DNA of 64,000 nt from DATBSK01 sp964501785 (GTDB lineage: Bacteria > Actinomycetota > Acidimicrobiia > IMCC26256 > PALSA-555). The translations under genes and the position numbers were made by a program. The DNA is taken from NCBI GenBank assembly GCA_964501785.1, contig CAZCUD010000014.1:1-64000 (forward strand), given 5' to 3'. Positions 42,522 to 50,567 of the stretch are shown here, piece by piece; positions within the stretch are counted from its first letter, which is position 1; every line of letters starts with the position of its first letter. The notes under the pieces are model-generated. The model did not search any database and had not been told where the DNA came from. It saw only the letters and a list, made by a program, of their open reading frames with translations.

Positions 42522-43085
42522 GTGGGCGAGAACGACACCGTGCAGCGCGCGAAGGAGATCCTCGTGTACGCGCCGGTCGGATTCGCGATGTACCTCCGGG
42601 ACACCGCGCCGTCGTTCCTGAAGGTCTTCGTTGCCCGTGGACGCGCCGAGCTCGACCAGAAGAAGAAGTCGGTCGGCGATCAGATCGGCCAGGTCCGGGA
42701 CACGGGCGTGACCGCGACCGGCGACACTGGGCCCCAGGTGCTCCGACTCGTGACCGACGGCATCTCGCGGGTGAAGGAGACCGCCGAGGGCGCACTGGCG
42801 GTCCTCGGCACGTTCGGTGCGGACGACCTCGGAGCGTCCCGCGACGAGCCGACGGCGGCCGAGGCCTCGCCCTCGCCCGCACCCGACGCCGAGCCCGCCA
42901 CGTCCTCGTCGGTCGCTCCCGACCTGGCCATCACCGACTACGACGTGCTGTCGGCCTCGCAGGTGGTCGACCGCCTCGAGGGCCTCGACCCGGGTGAGCT
43001 CGAGGCGATCCGGGCCTACGAGGTCGCCCACCGGGGGCGAGCGACGATCCTGGGCAAGATCGAGCAGCTGACACGACCCGCCTGA
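42522..43085 (+). CDS. Conserved actinobacterial protein, function unknown
   Basis: 187 residues with GAGGAG before a GTG start. The N-terminal half (QRAKEILVYAPVGFAMYLRD) is amphipathic and may associate with the membrane. A low-complexity Ala/Pro/Ser linker leads to a conserved C-terminal domain, LAITDYDVLSASQVVDRLEG then LDPGELEAIRAYEVAHRGR, which I have seen in many actinobacterial hypothetical proteins but cannot name securely. It may bridge a membrane-attached and a helical binding module. TAGACT at 42486-42491 is a likely -10 box. Confidence 0.7.
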   Translation: MGENDTVQRAKEILVYAPVGFAMYLRDTAPSFLKVFVARGRAELDQKKKSVGDQIGQVRDTGVTATGDTGPQVLRLVTDGISRVKETAEGALAVLGTFGADDLGASRDEPTAAEASPSPAPDAEPATSSSVAPDLAITDYDVLSASQVVDRLEGLDPGELEAIRAYEVAHRGRATILGKIEQLTRPA

Positions 43086-43097
43086 TTCGGGGCGAGG

Positions 43098-43589
43098 ATG
43101 GAGACCGCCCGGGCGGCCACCCCCGACGACGTCGGTCGCATCGTCGAGCTCGCCCGGGAGCTCCGGATCGAGCTCGGGGCGCACCGTGGGGGAGCGCTCT
43201 GGGCGACCCGGGACGCCGCCGGTGAGCCGCTCGAGGCGCACCTGGAGGAATTGCTCGCCCGTCCCGATGCGCGGGTCGTGGTCGGGACGTTCGACGACTT
43301 CGTGGTCGGGTTCGGCGCGGTGATCGTCGAGGAGCTGCGCGACGGCACCCGGCTCGGGGTGGTCACCGACCTCTACGTGGAGCCCGAGGCGCGCGCGGTC
43401 GGTGTGGGCGAGGCGGTCGCCGACGCGCTGGTCGAGCACTGCCGCGCCGAGGGGTGCGTCGGTGTCGACGTCATCGCGCTGCCCGGGCACCGGGCGGCGA
43501 AGAACTTCTTCGAGGCCCACGGCTTCACCGCGCGCGCGATCGTCATGCACCGCGCGCTCGGCGAGTCGGATGGCGGCCGCGTCGAGTGA
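43098..43589 (+). CDS. GNAT-family N-acetyltransferase
   Basis: 163 residues with the GNAT fold: GFGAVIVEELRDGTRLGVVTDLYVEPEARAVGVGEAVADAL split across motif C, D and A (acetyl-CoA pyrophosphate loop R-x-x-G-V-G), then PGHRAAKNFFEAHGFTARAI (motif B). The substrate is unknown. It starts with ATG 12 bases after the previous gene and overlaps the NUDIX gene by GTGA. Confidence 0.88.
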   Translation: METARAATPDDVGRIVELARELRIELGAHRGGALWATRDAAGEPLEAHLEELLARPDARVVVGTFDDFVVGFGAVIVEELRDGTRLGVVTDLYVEPEARAVGVGEAVADALVEHCRAEGCVGVDVIALPGHRAAKNFFEAHGFTARAIVMHRALGESDGGRVE

Positions 43590-43996
43590 GCGCGCCCGTC
43601 GTCGCGGTCGGAGCGGTCGCGGTCCACGAAGACCGTCTGCTCCTCGTCCGCCGCGGCCACGGTCCGGCCGCCGGCACCTGGACGATCCCCGGCGGTCGGG
43701 TCGAGCCGCTCGAGACGCTGCACGAGGCGGTCGTGCGGGAGACGGCAGAGGAGACCGGGCTGCGGGTCGTCGTGCACACCTTCCTCGGCTGGGTCGAGCG
43801 GATGGGCGAGGAGGTCGGCGGACGGCACTTCGTGATCCTCGACTTCGCGGTCACGCCGCTCGACGCCCCCGACCTCGTGGAAGCCGGTGACGACGCAGCC
43901 GAGGTGCTGTGGGTGCCGCTCGACGAGGTGGCCGACTACAACCTCGCGCCCGGGCTGCTCGACTTCCTGGTCGACGTGGCGGTCGTCCCGGCCTGA
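43586..43996 (+). CDS. NUDIX hydrolase
   Basis: 136 residues with a complete Nudix box: GGRVEPLETLHEAVVRETAE then ETGL (GX5EX7REXXEEXG). Preceded by AGTWTIPGGRV as in ADP-ribose pyrophosphatase/MutT-like members; substrate uncertain. GTG start at 43586 inside a GTGA overlap. Its last 61 bases overlap the 3' end of the HAD gene on the other strand, so the two converge with overlapping tails. Confidence 0.9.
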   Translation: MSAPVVAVGAVAVHEDRLLLVRRGHGPAAGTWTIPGGRVEPLETLHEAVVRETAEETGLRVVVHTFLGWVERMGEEVGGRHFVILDFAVTPLDAPDLVEAGDDAAEVLWVPLDEVADYNLAPGLLDFLVDVAVVPA

Positions 43997-44691
43997 CCGC
44001 CGACGACCTGCGCCAGCAAGAGCTCGCACGCGTCGCGGCAGGTCGCCAGCGTCCGCCAGGTCCCGGCCTCGTCGGGCTGGGCGCCGTGCTCGCCGGTCCG
44101 CACCCGCACCGCACGCATCCCGGCGGCCTGCGCACCGACGACGTCCTTCGCGGGCCGATCGCCGACGACGACGACGTCCTCGGCCGCCACGCCCAGCCGC
44201 TCGGCCGCGACGCGGAAGGGGAGCGGATCGGGCTTGCGGTGCTCGCGGCCGTGCTCGTCGCTCCAGACGACGACCACGAAGGCCGTCTCCAGACCGAGCG
44301 ATGCGAGCTTGCCCCGCTGGATGATCGGATCGCCGTCGGAGACCAGCGCGAGCGGCACGCGTTCGGCCAGGGCGGTCAGGCCGGCGCGCACTCCGGGATA
44401 CGGCGTCAGGGTCGCCGCGCGGTGCGTGCGAAACGCGGCGAGCAAGGGCCCGATCGGGATCGCCGCGCCGACGCGGTCGAGCGCGCGATCGATGATCCGG
44501 CCACGGTCGGTCCCTTCGGCCGCGATGACGTCGAGCGCGGCACGGAAGGAGTCTCGATCGACGCCGTCACGCGCCGCGCGGTCGGCGACGGCGGCCCAGG
44601 CACCGTCGAGCCACTCGGCCTGGGGGTAGAGCGTGTCGTCGAGATCGAAGCAGACGGCGCGCACCGGACGATCCTCGGTCGCAGAGCTCAC
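43936..44691 (-). CDS. HAD-family phosphatase
   Basis: 251 residues. HAD motif I is AVCFDLDDTLYPQAEW, motif II is LALVSDGDP, the Lys/motif III region is HRKPDPLPF, and motif IV is VVVVGDRPAKDVVGAQAAGM. Likely a sugar- or nucleotide-phosphate phosphatase. GTG at 44691 overlaps the 2-epimerase stop, so it is the last gene of the exosortase-epimerase operon. Its C-terminal 20 residues are encoded opposite the NUDIX gene. Confidence 0.85.
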   Translation of the reverse strand: MSSATEDRPVRAVCFDLDDTLYPQAEWLDGAWAAVADRAARDGVDRDSFRAALDVIAAEGTDRGRIIDRALDRVGAAIPIGPLLAAFRTHRAATLTPYPGVRAGLTALAERVPLALVSDGDPIIQRGKLASLGLETAFVVVVWSDEHGREHRKPDPLPFRVAAERLGVAAEDVVVVGDRPAKDVVGAQAAGMRAVRVRTGEHGAQPDEAGTWRTLATCRDACELLLAQVVGGQAGTTATSTRKSSSPGARL

Positions 44692-45842
44692 GGCGCGTGC
44701 TCGAGGGCGTCGACGACAGCCGCGGGGAGCGCGTCGGCGAGCGGTGGCTCGGCGAGCTCGAAGCGGCCGTCCGCCGCGGCGCGGTGCAGCGCCTCGACGA
44801 CCCGGCCCGCGACGTGTCCGTCGCCGTAGGGGCAGGGCAGCGCGGCGATCCGGGTGAGGGCATCGGGGGACCCGAGCTCGGCCACGGACCCGATCGCGGC
44901 ATCGACGTCGAGCCCGACGAGCCGCGCGCTGCCGTCGAGCACACCCTCCCAGCGTGGCGTCGACGTGCGCAGCACGACGACCGGCACCCCGAACCACGAC
45001 GCCTCTTCCTGCAGCCCGCCGGAGTCGGTGACTACCAGGCGCGCCGAGGCGATCGCGTCGAGCATCTCGGGGTAGCGCAGCGGATCCTCGATCGTGAGGC
45101 CGGGGACCTCGGCGAGGACGTCGGCCAGTCGGGCACGTTCGAGGCGATCCCGGGTGCGGGGGTGCAGGGGGAAGCGCACGGGCGGCTGGGTCGCCGCGAG
45201 CCGCCTGACGAGGTCGACCAGGCGGCCGAGCCGCACGGGGTCGTCGACGTTCGTGGCCCGATGGGCCGTGACGAGGATCCCGTGACGGGCGTCGACCGGT
45301 CGTGGGGGAGGGGCGACGCGTCGGAGCACGTCGGTCACCGGGTTCCCCACGACCTCGATGCGCCGTGCGTCGTGCCCCTCTCGGCGCAGGAACGACGCGG
45401 CGAGCGCCGTCGGCGCGAGGTGCAAGGAAGCGGTCGCGCCCGCGACGGCTCGGTTGACCTCCTCCTGCGATCGCGGGTTGAACGAGCGGAGGCCGGCCTC
45501 GAGATGCGCCACGGGCACGCCGACGCGTCGCGCGGCGAGCGCGTACGCCGGCACCGTGCTCGTGTCACCGAGCACCACGACGACGTCGGGAGCCGCGTCG
45601 GCGACGTCGGCGCACGCGTGCTCGAAGAGCCCACCAACCCGCGGCGCGTCACCCTCCGGGAGCGCGTGGCGGATGTCCGGTGTGACCGCGAGATCGGCGA
45701 AGAACGCATCGGAGAGGAGCGGATCGTCGTGCTGCCCGGTCGCCACCGTGACCAGGTCGTCGCCGGCGGCGCGCAGCGCCTCGATGACCGGGGCGAGCTT
45801 GACGATCTCGGGCCGGGTGCCGAACGGCACCAGCACCCTCAC
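44688..45842 (-). CDS. wecB: UDP-N-acetylglucosamine 2-epimerase (non-hydrolysing)
   Basis: 384 residues. It interconverts UDP-GlcNAc and UDP-ManNAc, giving a precursor for surface polysaccharide or teichoic-acid-like linkage units. Motifs: RVLVPFGTRPEIVKLAPVIEAL, VVVVLGDTSTVPAYALAARRVGVPVAHLEAGLRS split around the active-site His, EEVNRAVAGATAS, LVTAHRATNVDD, and VVTDSGGLQEEASWFGVPVV. Coupled by four-base overlaps to the ATP-grasp and HAD genes. Confidence 0.93.
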   Translation of the reverse strand: MRVLVPFGTRPEIVKLAPVIEALRAAGDDLVTVATGQHDDPLLSDAFFADLAVTPDIRHALPEGDAPRVGGLFEHACADVADAAPDVVVVLGDTSTVPAYALAARRVGVPVAHLEAGLRSFNPRSQEEVNRAVAGATASLHLAPTALAASFLRREGHDARRIEVVGNPVTDVLRRVAPPPRPVDARHGILVTAHRATNVDDPVRLGRLVDLVRRLAATQPPVRFPLHPRTRDRLERARLADVLAEVPGLTIEDPLRYPEMLDAIASARLVVTDSGGLQEEASWFGVPVVVLRTSTPRWEGVLDGSARLVGLDVDAAIGSVAELGSPDALTRIAALPCPYGDGHVAGRVVEALHRAAADGRFELAEPPLADALPAAVVDALEHAP

Positions 45843-46789
45843 GACGCACGCTCGGTGAAGAGCGACGCGAGGTAGCGCGTCATCACGACGCCGTCGCGAT
45901 GCCGCAAACGCTCCGGCCGAATGGGTTGACCGAGCGTCCCACGGAGGAGCTCACCGACGAGGTCGGCACCGGCCGCGAGGGCGAGGGGCAGGCCTCCGGA
46001 GAACCGAGGGTTCACCTCGACGAGCGCGACCGGGAGCTCGGCGTCGGAGGTGACGAACCCCTGCACGTTGATGGCACCCTCGAGGGCGAGGGCGGTCGCG
46101 GTGTCACGCACCACGGCGTCGACGAGGGGATCGGAGAACGTCTCGCCCTTGGTGCTGATCCCGGCCTTCGTCTCGAGCCGCCAGCGCGGCACGACTGCCG
46201 CGACGGTCCCGTCACGGTCGACGAGGACGTCAGCGGTGAACTCTCGGCCGGCGCAGCGGGTCTGCACGATCGGATCCGGTGTCACGCGCAACGCGACCTG
46301 CAGTGATGCCTCGTCATCGACCGAGTGCACGTCACGCGAGCCGCGCCCGAAGCGTGGCTTCACGATCCACGGCCCGGGTACCCCGTCGGCGGACCCGAAG
46401 CCCGTCGGGGGAGCGGGGAGACCGGCCGCGGCGACTGCCTTCGCGAACCGCCGCTTGTCGATGCAGGTCTCGACCGCGTCGGGCGGGGACAGCCACACCG
46501 GTGCGCCGCGAGCAGCGAGCTCGTCCGACACCGCGGTGAGCGCAGCCATCTCCTCGGCGACCGTGCAGATCACCGCGTCGACCGCGTGGGTGCCGACCGC
46601 GTCGAGGACGCTCCGACCGAAGCTCGCATCGGTCGCCAACGGCACGGTGAGGTCGTCGCCGGCGAGGTGGCGGCCGGCGGCGAGCGGGTCGGGATCGGCC
46701 GCGACGACCTCGACGCCCTGGGCGATCAGCTCCTGGATCACCGCGACCCCCGCGGCGCCGCCGGCACCGGTGACGAGGACCCGCGTCAT
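45839..46789 (-). CDS. ATP-grasp enzyme (PylC/CarB-like)
   Basis: 316 residues. The N-terminal domain (RVLVTGAGGAAGVAVIQELI) is a Rossmann-like preATP-grasp fold; IDKRRFAKAVAAAGLPAPP, PWIVKPRFGRGSRDVHSVDD and VALVEVNPRFSGGLPLALAAG are ATP-grasp motifs, including the metal-binding E-x-N. Such enzymes ligate a carboxylate to an amine; stand-alone versions occur in surface-polysaccharide loci. Substrate unknown. ATG at 46789 overlaps the upstream gene's stop. Confidence 0.83.
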   Translation of the reverse strand: MTRVLVTGAGGAAGVAVIQELIAQGVEVVAADPDPLAAGRHLAGDDLTVPLATDASFGRSVLDAVGTHAVDAVICTVAEEMAALTAVSDELAARGAPVWLSPPDAVETCIDKRRFAKAVAAAGLPAPPTGFGSADGVPGPWIVKPRFGRGSRDVHSVDDEASLQVALRVTPDPIVQTRCAGREFTADVLVDRDGTVAAVVPRWRLETKAGISTKGETFSDPLVDAVVRDTATALALEGAINVQGFVTSDAELPVALVEVNPRFSGGLPLALAAGADLVGELLRGTLGQPIRPERLRHRDGVVMTRYLASLFTERAS

Positions 46790-47316
46790 CGGGCACCGCT
46801 GTCGGGTGCACGCCAGTGCACTCCTTCCGGCCCGGACGAGGAGGGGTCGTCGGGCGACGTCGACGCGGGTTGACCGCCGCTCGCCGCCGGAGCTCCGGAC
46901 TCCGGTGCCGGGAGCCGGGGGCCGCCCATGTCGGAGAGCCGCGTCACCGCGGGCCCCAGGCCGTGGACCGGCGCGCCGTGCTGCTCGAGCTCGATCGATG
47001 CCCACTCCCGCAGCTGGGTGACCTGCTTCGTGTCGACCGGCTCCCACTGTCGACGCGCCACGGCGAGCGCGATCGCGTGACGGACGCGTTCGTCCTGCTC
47101 GCGCGCGACGTGCGCGAGCAGCGGTCGGGCCGAGCGCTGGAGCCCCTCGTCGACGAGCGCGATGCCGGCCCGCGCTCGCTCCTGCGGATCCTCGGACTCT
47201 AGGCCCCGTGACGCGCGGCCTCGGCGACCGCGCACGACCAGCGATCGCCACACGATCGCGATCACGATCGCGATCGCGCCACCGACGATCAACCCGAGAC
47301 GGACGTCGTCACTCAT
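46786..47316 (-). CDS. Membrane-anchored HEAT-like protein
   Basis: 176 residues: one N-terminal membrane helix (LGLIVGGAIAIVIAIVW), a helical region reading like one or two HEAT repeats (DPQERARAGIALVDEGLQRSARPLLAHVAR; EQDERVRHAIALAVAR), then a disordered Pro/Ser tail. No family assigned. Starts inside the exosortase 3' end (8-base overlap) and is coupled to the ATP-grasp gene, so it belongs to the same system. Confidence 0.7.
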   Translation of the reverse strand: MSDDVRLGLIVGGAIAIVIAIVWRSLVVRGRRGRASRGLESEDPQERARAGIALVDEGLQRSARPLLAHVAREQDERVRHAIALAVARRQWEPVDTKQVTQLREWASIELEQHGAPVHGLGPAVTRLSDMGGPRLPAPESGAPAASGGQPASTSPDDPSSSGPEGVHWRAPDSGAR

Positions 47317-47884
47317 CGGAGCTCGCGCCGGCCTTCATCAGGTCTCGTTGTACCTGCTGGGAACGACGATGCTCGGCCAAGAGGCGCCGGTTGCTCGGCA
47401 GCAGCATCCACAGGTACACGGTGAAGCCTCCGAGCACGTAGAGCAGCCCGAACGCGGTCCCGACCCAGTCGTGGAACACGGTGAGGCCACGCACGTCGGT
47501 CTCGACGCCGACCCAGATCGAGAGGCCGATGCGGAGGAAGTTGCAGAAGAGGACGAGGAGCGACGCGGCGAGGAACGCAGCGACCCGCCGTCCCGGCTCG
47601 CCGCGCACCAGGAACAACGAGATGGAGGCGAAGGCGAGGATCGCGGCCAGCGCCGAGCACGACGGGCTGATGACCGCGAGGAAGGGCGTCGACGCCGTCG
47701 GCAGCACGAGGATGCGATACCCGTATGCGCCGCTCACCCCGTCGATGCCCAGGTTCTGCATCGTCGCTGCCACCGTGCTGGCCTCTGCCTCGCGCCAGGG
47801 GTCGAGCAGCAGCACGAACACGACGACGGGCATCGCGAAGGTGAGCACGAGGCGCACGATCACCTTGAAGGTGTGCCAGCTCAT
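47309..47884 (-). CDS. Exosortase/archaeosortase family transpeptidase
   Basis: 191 residues, polytopic. The three family-defining residues are placed as expected: Cys76 in VISPSCSALAAIL, Arg118 in LFCNFLRIGLSIWVG, and His138 in LTVFHDWVGTAFGLLYV, each next to membrane helices. Exosortases cut C-terminal sorting tails and attach proteins to a membrane or glycan. The short length and adjacency to a processive GT2 recall the Gram-positive XrtG arrangement (recalled, not searched). ATG overlaps the GT2 stop. Confidence 0.82.
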   Translation of the reverse strand: MSWHTFKVIVRLVLTFAMPVVVFVLLLDPWREAEASTVAATMQNLGIDGVSGAYGYRILVLPTASTPFLAVISPSCSALAAILAFASISLFLVRGEPGRRVAAFLAASLLVLFCNFLRIGLSIWVGVETDVRGLTVFHDWVGTAFGLLYVLGGFTVYLWMLLPSNRRLLAEHRRSQQVQRDLMKAGASSDE

Positions 47885-49242
47885 GCCGCGGCCTCGCTGA
47901 CGGGCCGGGAGCTCGCTTGCCCGTGGCCGGTGCGGGGCGTCTTCGCCCAGGTGTAGGGCTTGCCAACGATCCCGTCGAACCACGAGATCGTGCACACGAT
48001 CGTGAAGACCACGAACGTGGGGAGGAAGAGGAGGATCCCCCACGCGGCGGAGCGGGGAGCGCGGCTCACGATCAGCCCCGACGCGAGCTCGAGCAGTGGG
48101 CCGAGGAAGAGCAACGTGGCGATCGGGGTCAGGTCGAGCCCCGAGCCCCAGTCGAGGACACCGGCGGCGCGCAGCGCGACCATGACGAGACCGAGCGCGC
48201 ACAGCACCGGCACGTGGTACACGAGCAGGAACATGATCGTCTCGACCTTGCGGACGAACGACAGCTCCTTGGTGCGAAGGGCCGCGGCGCGGTACTCGCG
48301 CCAGGCCTGCTGGTGACCGCGCGCCCACCGGTAGCGCTGGCGCCAGAAGCGTCGGAACGTCGGGACGCTCTCCTCGGTGTCGATCGCGGTGACGTCGTAG
48401 CGCACGAACTGACCGACCAGCACGAGGCGCATCGTGAGATCGGTGTCCTCGGTGACCGTGTCCTCGTTCCAGCCCCCGAACGACTCCAACCACGTCCGCC
48501 GAACCGCGCAGTTGGAGCCACCGTAGGCAGGGAGGTCGAACAGCGACTGCCGTCCGTACTCGTTCACGAGGTAGCCGGAGTAGTAGTCGACCGCGATCGT
48601 GCGCGCGAGCTGCGACTCGCCGGAGTTGCGCACGATGCACCGGCCCTGCACCGCGCCGACCCGGGGGTCGGCGAAGTGGCGGGTCAGGCGGCGCAGCACG
48701 TCGGCTCGGGGCTTGTGGTCGGCGTCGAACACGACGACCACCTCGCCCCGGGCGACCTCGAGCGCGGCGTTCAGGGCACCGCTCTTGCCGCCTCCGGCAC
48801 CCGGCTCGCGGTGGAGGCAGCGAACGTGCGGATGCGAAGCATGGAAGCCGTCCACGATCGAACCGGTCGCGTCGTCCGACCCGTCGTCGATCACGATGAT
48901 CTCGTGACGATCGGCGGGGTAGTCGAGCGCGAGGAGCGTCGTCAGGAGGCCTTCGATCACGAGCTCCTCGTTGCGGCACGGCACGAGCACGCTGACGAAC
49001 GGCCGGTACCCGAAGTCGAAGCCCGTGCGTGAGCGCATGTCGCCCGGCGCCGCCGACAGCGCCGACGCGGCGAACGCGAGGTGCCGCACCAGGAAGATCA
49101 GGAACACGACGAGCAGACCGATGACGATGACGCTGCTCGCAGCTTGCACGCCCAGGGCGCCGTAGAGGACCGCGCCGAGGCCCGCGAGCAGCAGCAAGGT
49201 CCAGGGTGCCCCTGCGGGCCCCGCATGTGCCGGAGCTCTCAT
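47881..49242 (-). CDS. Processive family 2 glycosyltransferase, membrane-bound
   Basis: 453 residues with cellulose-synthase/PgaC-like layout. Two N-terminal helices precede the GT-A domain: VSVLVPCRNEELVIEGLL, IIVIDDGSDDATG, FDADHKP (metal DxD), TEDTDL (base) and QRYRWARGHQQ (QxxRW), then three C-terminal helices. The full D,D,D,QxxRW set indicates a processive enzyme that extrudes a polysaccharide. ATG at 49242 lies 13 bases after the candidate exosortase substrate gene. Confidence 0.9.
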   Translation of the reverse strand: MRAPAHAGPAGAPWTLLLLAGLGAVLYGALGVQAASSVIVIGLLVVFLIFLVRHLAFAASALSAAPGDMRSRTGFDFGYRPFVSVLVPCRNEELVIEGLLTTLLALDYPADRHEIIVIDDGSDDATGSIVDGFHASHPHVRCLHREPGAGGGKSGALNAALEVARGEVVVVFDADHKPRADVLRRLTRHFADPRVGAVQGRCIVRNSGESQLARTIAVDYYSGYLVNEYGRQSLFDLPAYGGSNCAVRRTWLESFGGWNEDTVTEDTDLTMRLVLVGQFVRYDVTAIDTEESVPTFRRFWRQRYRWARGHQQAWREYRAAALRTKELSFVRKVETIMFLLVYHVPVLCALGLVMVALRAAGVLDWGSGLDLTPIATLLFLGPLLELASGLIVSRAPRSAAWGILLFLPTFVVFTIVCTISWFDGIVGKPYTWAKTPRTGHGQASSRPVSEAAA

Positions 49243-49255
49243 CGACGCCTCGTGA

Positions 49256-49795
49256 TCACACGCGGCCGGCGCGCCGGACGCGCCACCACAGGATCGCGCC
49301 GAGCACGAGCGTGACCGCGACGAGCGTCACGATGCCTGCGAGCCCGCTCGCGGCGACGGGCACCGGGTTCGAGCTGCACGGGCGGCCAGGCGCGGTCGCG
49401 GCGCGACTCGTGAGGGTCCACGTGCTCGACCCCGAGTGGGTCACCACGAACACGTTCTGCGCTCGTCCGGGCTTGAAGGCCACCGGCTGACCCGCGGCCT
49501 CACCGGGGCTGTCGAACCGGTTCGTCGGGCCGATGGGCACCGTCGTGTCCTGCTTCGGTCCCGGGGTGACGTTCTGGTAGCCCCACACCGTGTTGTAGAG
49601 CCCGGTCCCGGGGTCGCGATAGCTGCACTCGACGATCGGCACCACGTCCGGCGCCGCGTCCGGTCCGCCCTGGGCGCCGGCAGGGGATGCGGCCACGAGG
49701 ATCCCGACCGCCACCAGGGCTGCCGTCACCCCGGCCCGGCCGAGCATCGTCGTGATCGTCGGCACGCTCCCAGCCCGCCGCGCGTCTCGCGCCAT
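49256..49795 (-). CDS. Secreted protein with C-terminal sorting-like tail (candidate exosortase substrate)
   Basis: 179 residues from ATG 49795 (GAGGA just upstream). Signal peptide (GRAGVTAALVAVGILVAASPAGA), then a single small beta domain: VECSYRDPGTGLYNTVWGYQ, VPIGPTNRFDSPGEAAGQPV, AFKPGRAQNVFVVTHSGSST. This resembles the GYxN/PxGPxNxF/GQPxxFxPG domain found in actinobacterial surface proteins. Two Cys could pair. The tail is tripartite: SSNPVPVAASG, a membrane helix (LAGIVTLVAVTLVLGAILWW) and the basic end RVRRAGRV. It is first in the operon with the GT2 and the exosortase, so it is the obvious target (inference). Confidence 0.78.
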   Translation of the reverse strand: MARDARRAGSVPTITTMLGRAGVTAALVAVGILVAASPAGAQGGPDAAPDVVPIVECSYRDPGTGLYNTVWGYQNVTPGPKQDTTVPIGPTNRFDSPGEAAGQPVAFKPGRAQNVFVVTHSGSSTWTLTSRAATAPGRPCSSNPVPVAASGLAGIVTLVAVTLVLGAILWWRVRRAGRV

Positions 49796-49916
49796 GGTGT
49801 CCTCGTGGCCTCTTGGTGAGTCGGCGTCGCGATGCTCGGCCGACGACGAGATTCTCCCTTCAGAGTCGGCCCGTGAACAGGGATGCTTGACCACTGGTTT
49901 CCAGTCTGCCGAGAAG

Positions 49917-49977
49917 CCTCGTTATGTCAACTACGCCTGGCCGCCTTTGGCGGCCTGGCGTAGAGGACATAACGAGG
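49917..49977. repeat. 61-base near-perfect palindrome (large hairpin)
   Basis: Arms pair as CCTCGTTATGTC / GACATAACGAGG, then CTACGCC / GGCGTAG, then GGCCGCC / GGCGGCC around a TTT loop, interrupted only by AA opposite AG and T opposite T. Outer arms are unusually AT-rich for this genome. It lies between the DUF1697 stop (50021) and the exosortase-substrate start (49795), both on the minus strand. It could be a terminator, but there is no T-run. Confidence 0.85.
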
Positions 49978-50020
49978 AGGGGTTCGCACCACCGACCGGT
50001 GCCGGGTGAGCCGCTCCCCC

Positions 50021-50563
50021 TCAGCGAGCTGCGTCGAGGAGGTCCAGGAGCTTGGTGGTGGTGCTCCAGCTTCGGATGGTGGTGAGCTGGTACTCGGGGG
50101 TGCTGGCGAACTTCGGGAGCTTGCTCTGGGTGCGGCGGGCGCTCAGGCGCTGGAAGTAGACGACGCCGGTGCCGGGCCAGGCTCGGTCGACGCCTTCGCG
50201 CTGGTCCATGACGCGCATCGCCTTCGTGGCGGTGAGGGGTGCCTTCAGGAAGAGGGTGTCGCAGTGGTAGGTGGTGGGGTCGCGCCCGAAGCCGCGGGGG
50301 GCCTTCGTGACGACGGCGGCGAGCTGGCGGTGGGAGCGGACCACGACCACGAGGGGGATGCGGAAGCGGCGTTCGAGGACGCGCTCGAGGTCGGGTTCGA
50401 GGGTCTTCTGCGCCCGGCGGGTCTCGAAGAGCACGTTGCCCGACTGGATGTAGGTGCTCACCGCGTCGTAGCCGGCCTCCTCGAACGCTTCGCGCAGGTC
50501 GGCCATCGCGACCTTGTTCCGGCCGCCGACGTTGATGCCTCGCAGGAGGGCGACGAAGCGCAG
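50021..50563 (-). CDS. DUF1697 family protein, apparently starting at CTG
   Basis: The DUF1697 family starts with a MxxVALLRGINVGGxNKV block. Here that block (RFVALLRGINVGGRNKVAM) is encoded in frame, but the only upstream codon fitting a start is CTG at 50563, with GGGGGAG seven bases before it. The first ATG (50506) would delete the conserved block. From CTG the product is 180 residues, the family length. The rest, STYIQSGNVLFET and DTLFLKAP, fits. It follows gcvP by 4 bases. Function unknown. Confidence 0.82.
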   Translation of the reverse strand: MRFVALLRGINVGGRNKVAMADLREAFEEAGYDAVSTYIQSGNVLFETRRAQKTLEPDLERVLERRFRIPLVVVVRSHRQLAAVVTKAPRGFGRDPTTYHCDTLFLKAPLTATKAMRVMDQREGVDRAWPGTGVVYFQRLSARRTQSKLPKFASTPEYQLTTIRSWSTTTKLLDLLDAAR

Positions 50564-50567
50564 GAGA

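Noticed and set aside
49917..49977. An integron attC site
   Set aside because: attC sites run from RYYYAAC to GTTRRRY; here the outer arms are in the opposite sense (GTT...AAC), and no integrase or cassette array is present.
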